DNA of 6,273 nt from NCBI GenBank assembly GCA_913060845.1, contig CAJXVF010000157.1:1-6273 (forward strand), in the 5' to 3' direction. A model generated the notes under the pieces. It made no database searches and was not told where the DNA came from. It was given only the letters and a program-made list of their open reading frames with translations. The position numbers were made by a program, and so were the translations under genes. The DNA is from an uncultured Alphaproteobacteria bacterium (GTDB lineage: Bacteria > Pseudomonadota > Alphaproteobacteria > Bin95). Shown piece after piece: positions 6,234-6,273 of this stretch; positions within the stretch are counted from its first letter, which is position 1, and the number at the start of each line of letters is the position of its first letter.

Positions 6234-6273
6234 CTGTCTCTTATACACATCTCCGAGCCCACGAGACCTCTCT
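6234..6273. other. Untrimmed Illumina Nextera transposase adapter and partial index (not genomic)
   Basis: CTGTCTCTTATACACATCT (6234-6252) is the 19-base Tn5 mosaic end as read from the insert side. The following 15 bases, CCGAGCCCACGAGAC (6253-6267), complete the Nextera read-2 adapter exactly as I know it. The last six bases, CTCTCT, occupy the index position and agree with the start of a common Nextera i7 index (CTCTCTAC, from memory). This is library contamination at a contig end, not a mobile element. Predicted proteins reading LSLIHISEPTRP on the + strand, or starting MGSEMCIRDS or MYKRQ on the - strand, are products of this artefact. Confidence 0.97.

Noticed and set aside
6234..6252. 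Tn5 or IS50 end as a genuine mobile element
   Set aside because: The mosaic end is followed immediately by the synthetic Nextera read-2 arm and an index-like tail at the very end of the sequence, which identifies it as a library adapter.
1..6273. tRNA, rRNA, CRISPR array, phage genes or a defence system
   Set aside because: No cloverleaf, regular spacer-repeat pattern, integrase, nuclease or toxin-like gene was seen. Every long frame is accounted for by housekeeping genes.

Overview
The window is the distal end of a division and cell wall (dcw) cluster from an alphaproteobacterium. All genes are on the + strand, in the order murB (3' end only), ddl, ftsQ, ftsA, ftsZ, then bamD (cut off at the right edge). 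Three things point to Alphaproteobacteria: a 523-residue FtsZ with a long Ala/Pro/Glu-rich linker ending in the classic [10 protein letters not shown] tail; a bamD (comL)-type lipoprotein gene just after ftsZ; and the sequence style of the FtsQ, FtsA and BamD proteins. Base composition is GC-rich, high fifties percent by eye. I cannot name a genus with confidence.

Layout. At 1-249 is the last 82 codons of murB. It overlaps ddl (246-1154) in an ATGA junction, and ddl overlaps ftsQ (1142-2023) by 13 bases. A 21-base gap separates ftsQ from ftsA (2045-3301). A 69-base gap holding a weak tandem repeat and a strong ribosome binding site leads to ftsZ (3371-4942). The 271 bases at 4943-5213 carry no convincing gene. 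They contain two hairpins just after ftsZ, then an AT-richer patch that may hold a bamD promoter. bamD starts at 5214 and is still open where genuine sequence ends at 6233.

How the genes work together. MurB and Ddl make cytoplasmic precursors of peptidoglycan (UDP-MurNAc and D-Ala-D-Ala). FtsZ forms the division ring, FtsA tethers it to the membrane, and FtsQ is a membrane-anchored scaffold linking the ring to septal wall synthesis. BamD belongs to the outer membrane protein assembly machine; it shares the neighbourhood rather than the division pathway. lpxC, which many alphaproteobacteria carry between ftsZ and bamD, is not there.

The last 40 bases (6234-6273) are not genomic. They match the Illumina Nextera transposase adapter followed by what looks like the start of an index. 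The window therefore ends at a contig end with untrimmed adapter. I looked for an undescribed system on both strands and found none: this is a conserved housekeeping region. The points worth checking are the adapter, the missing lpxC, the post-ftsZ hairpins, conserved-looking islands in the FtsZ linker, and some weak regulatory signals.
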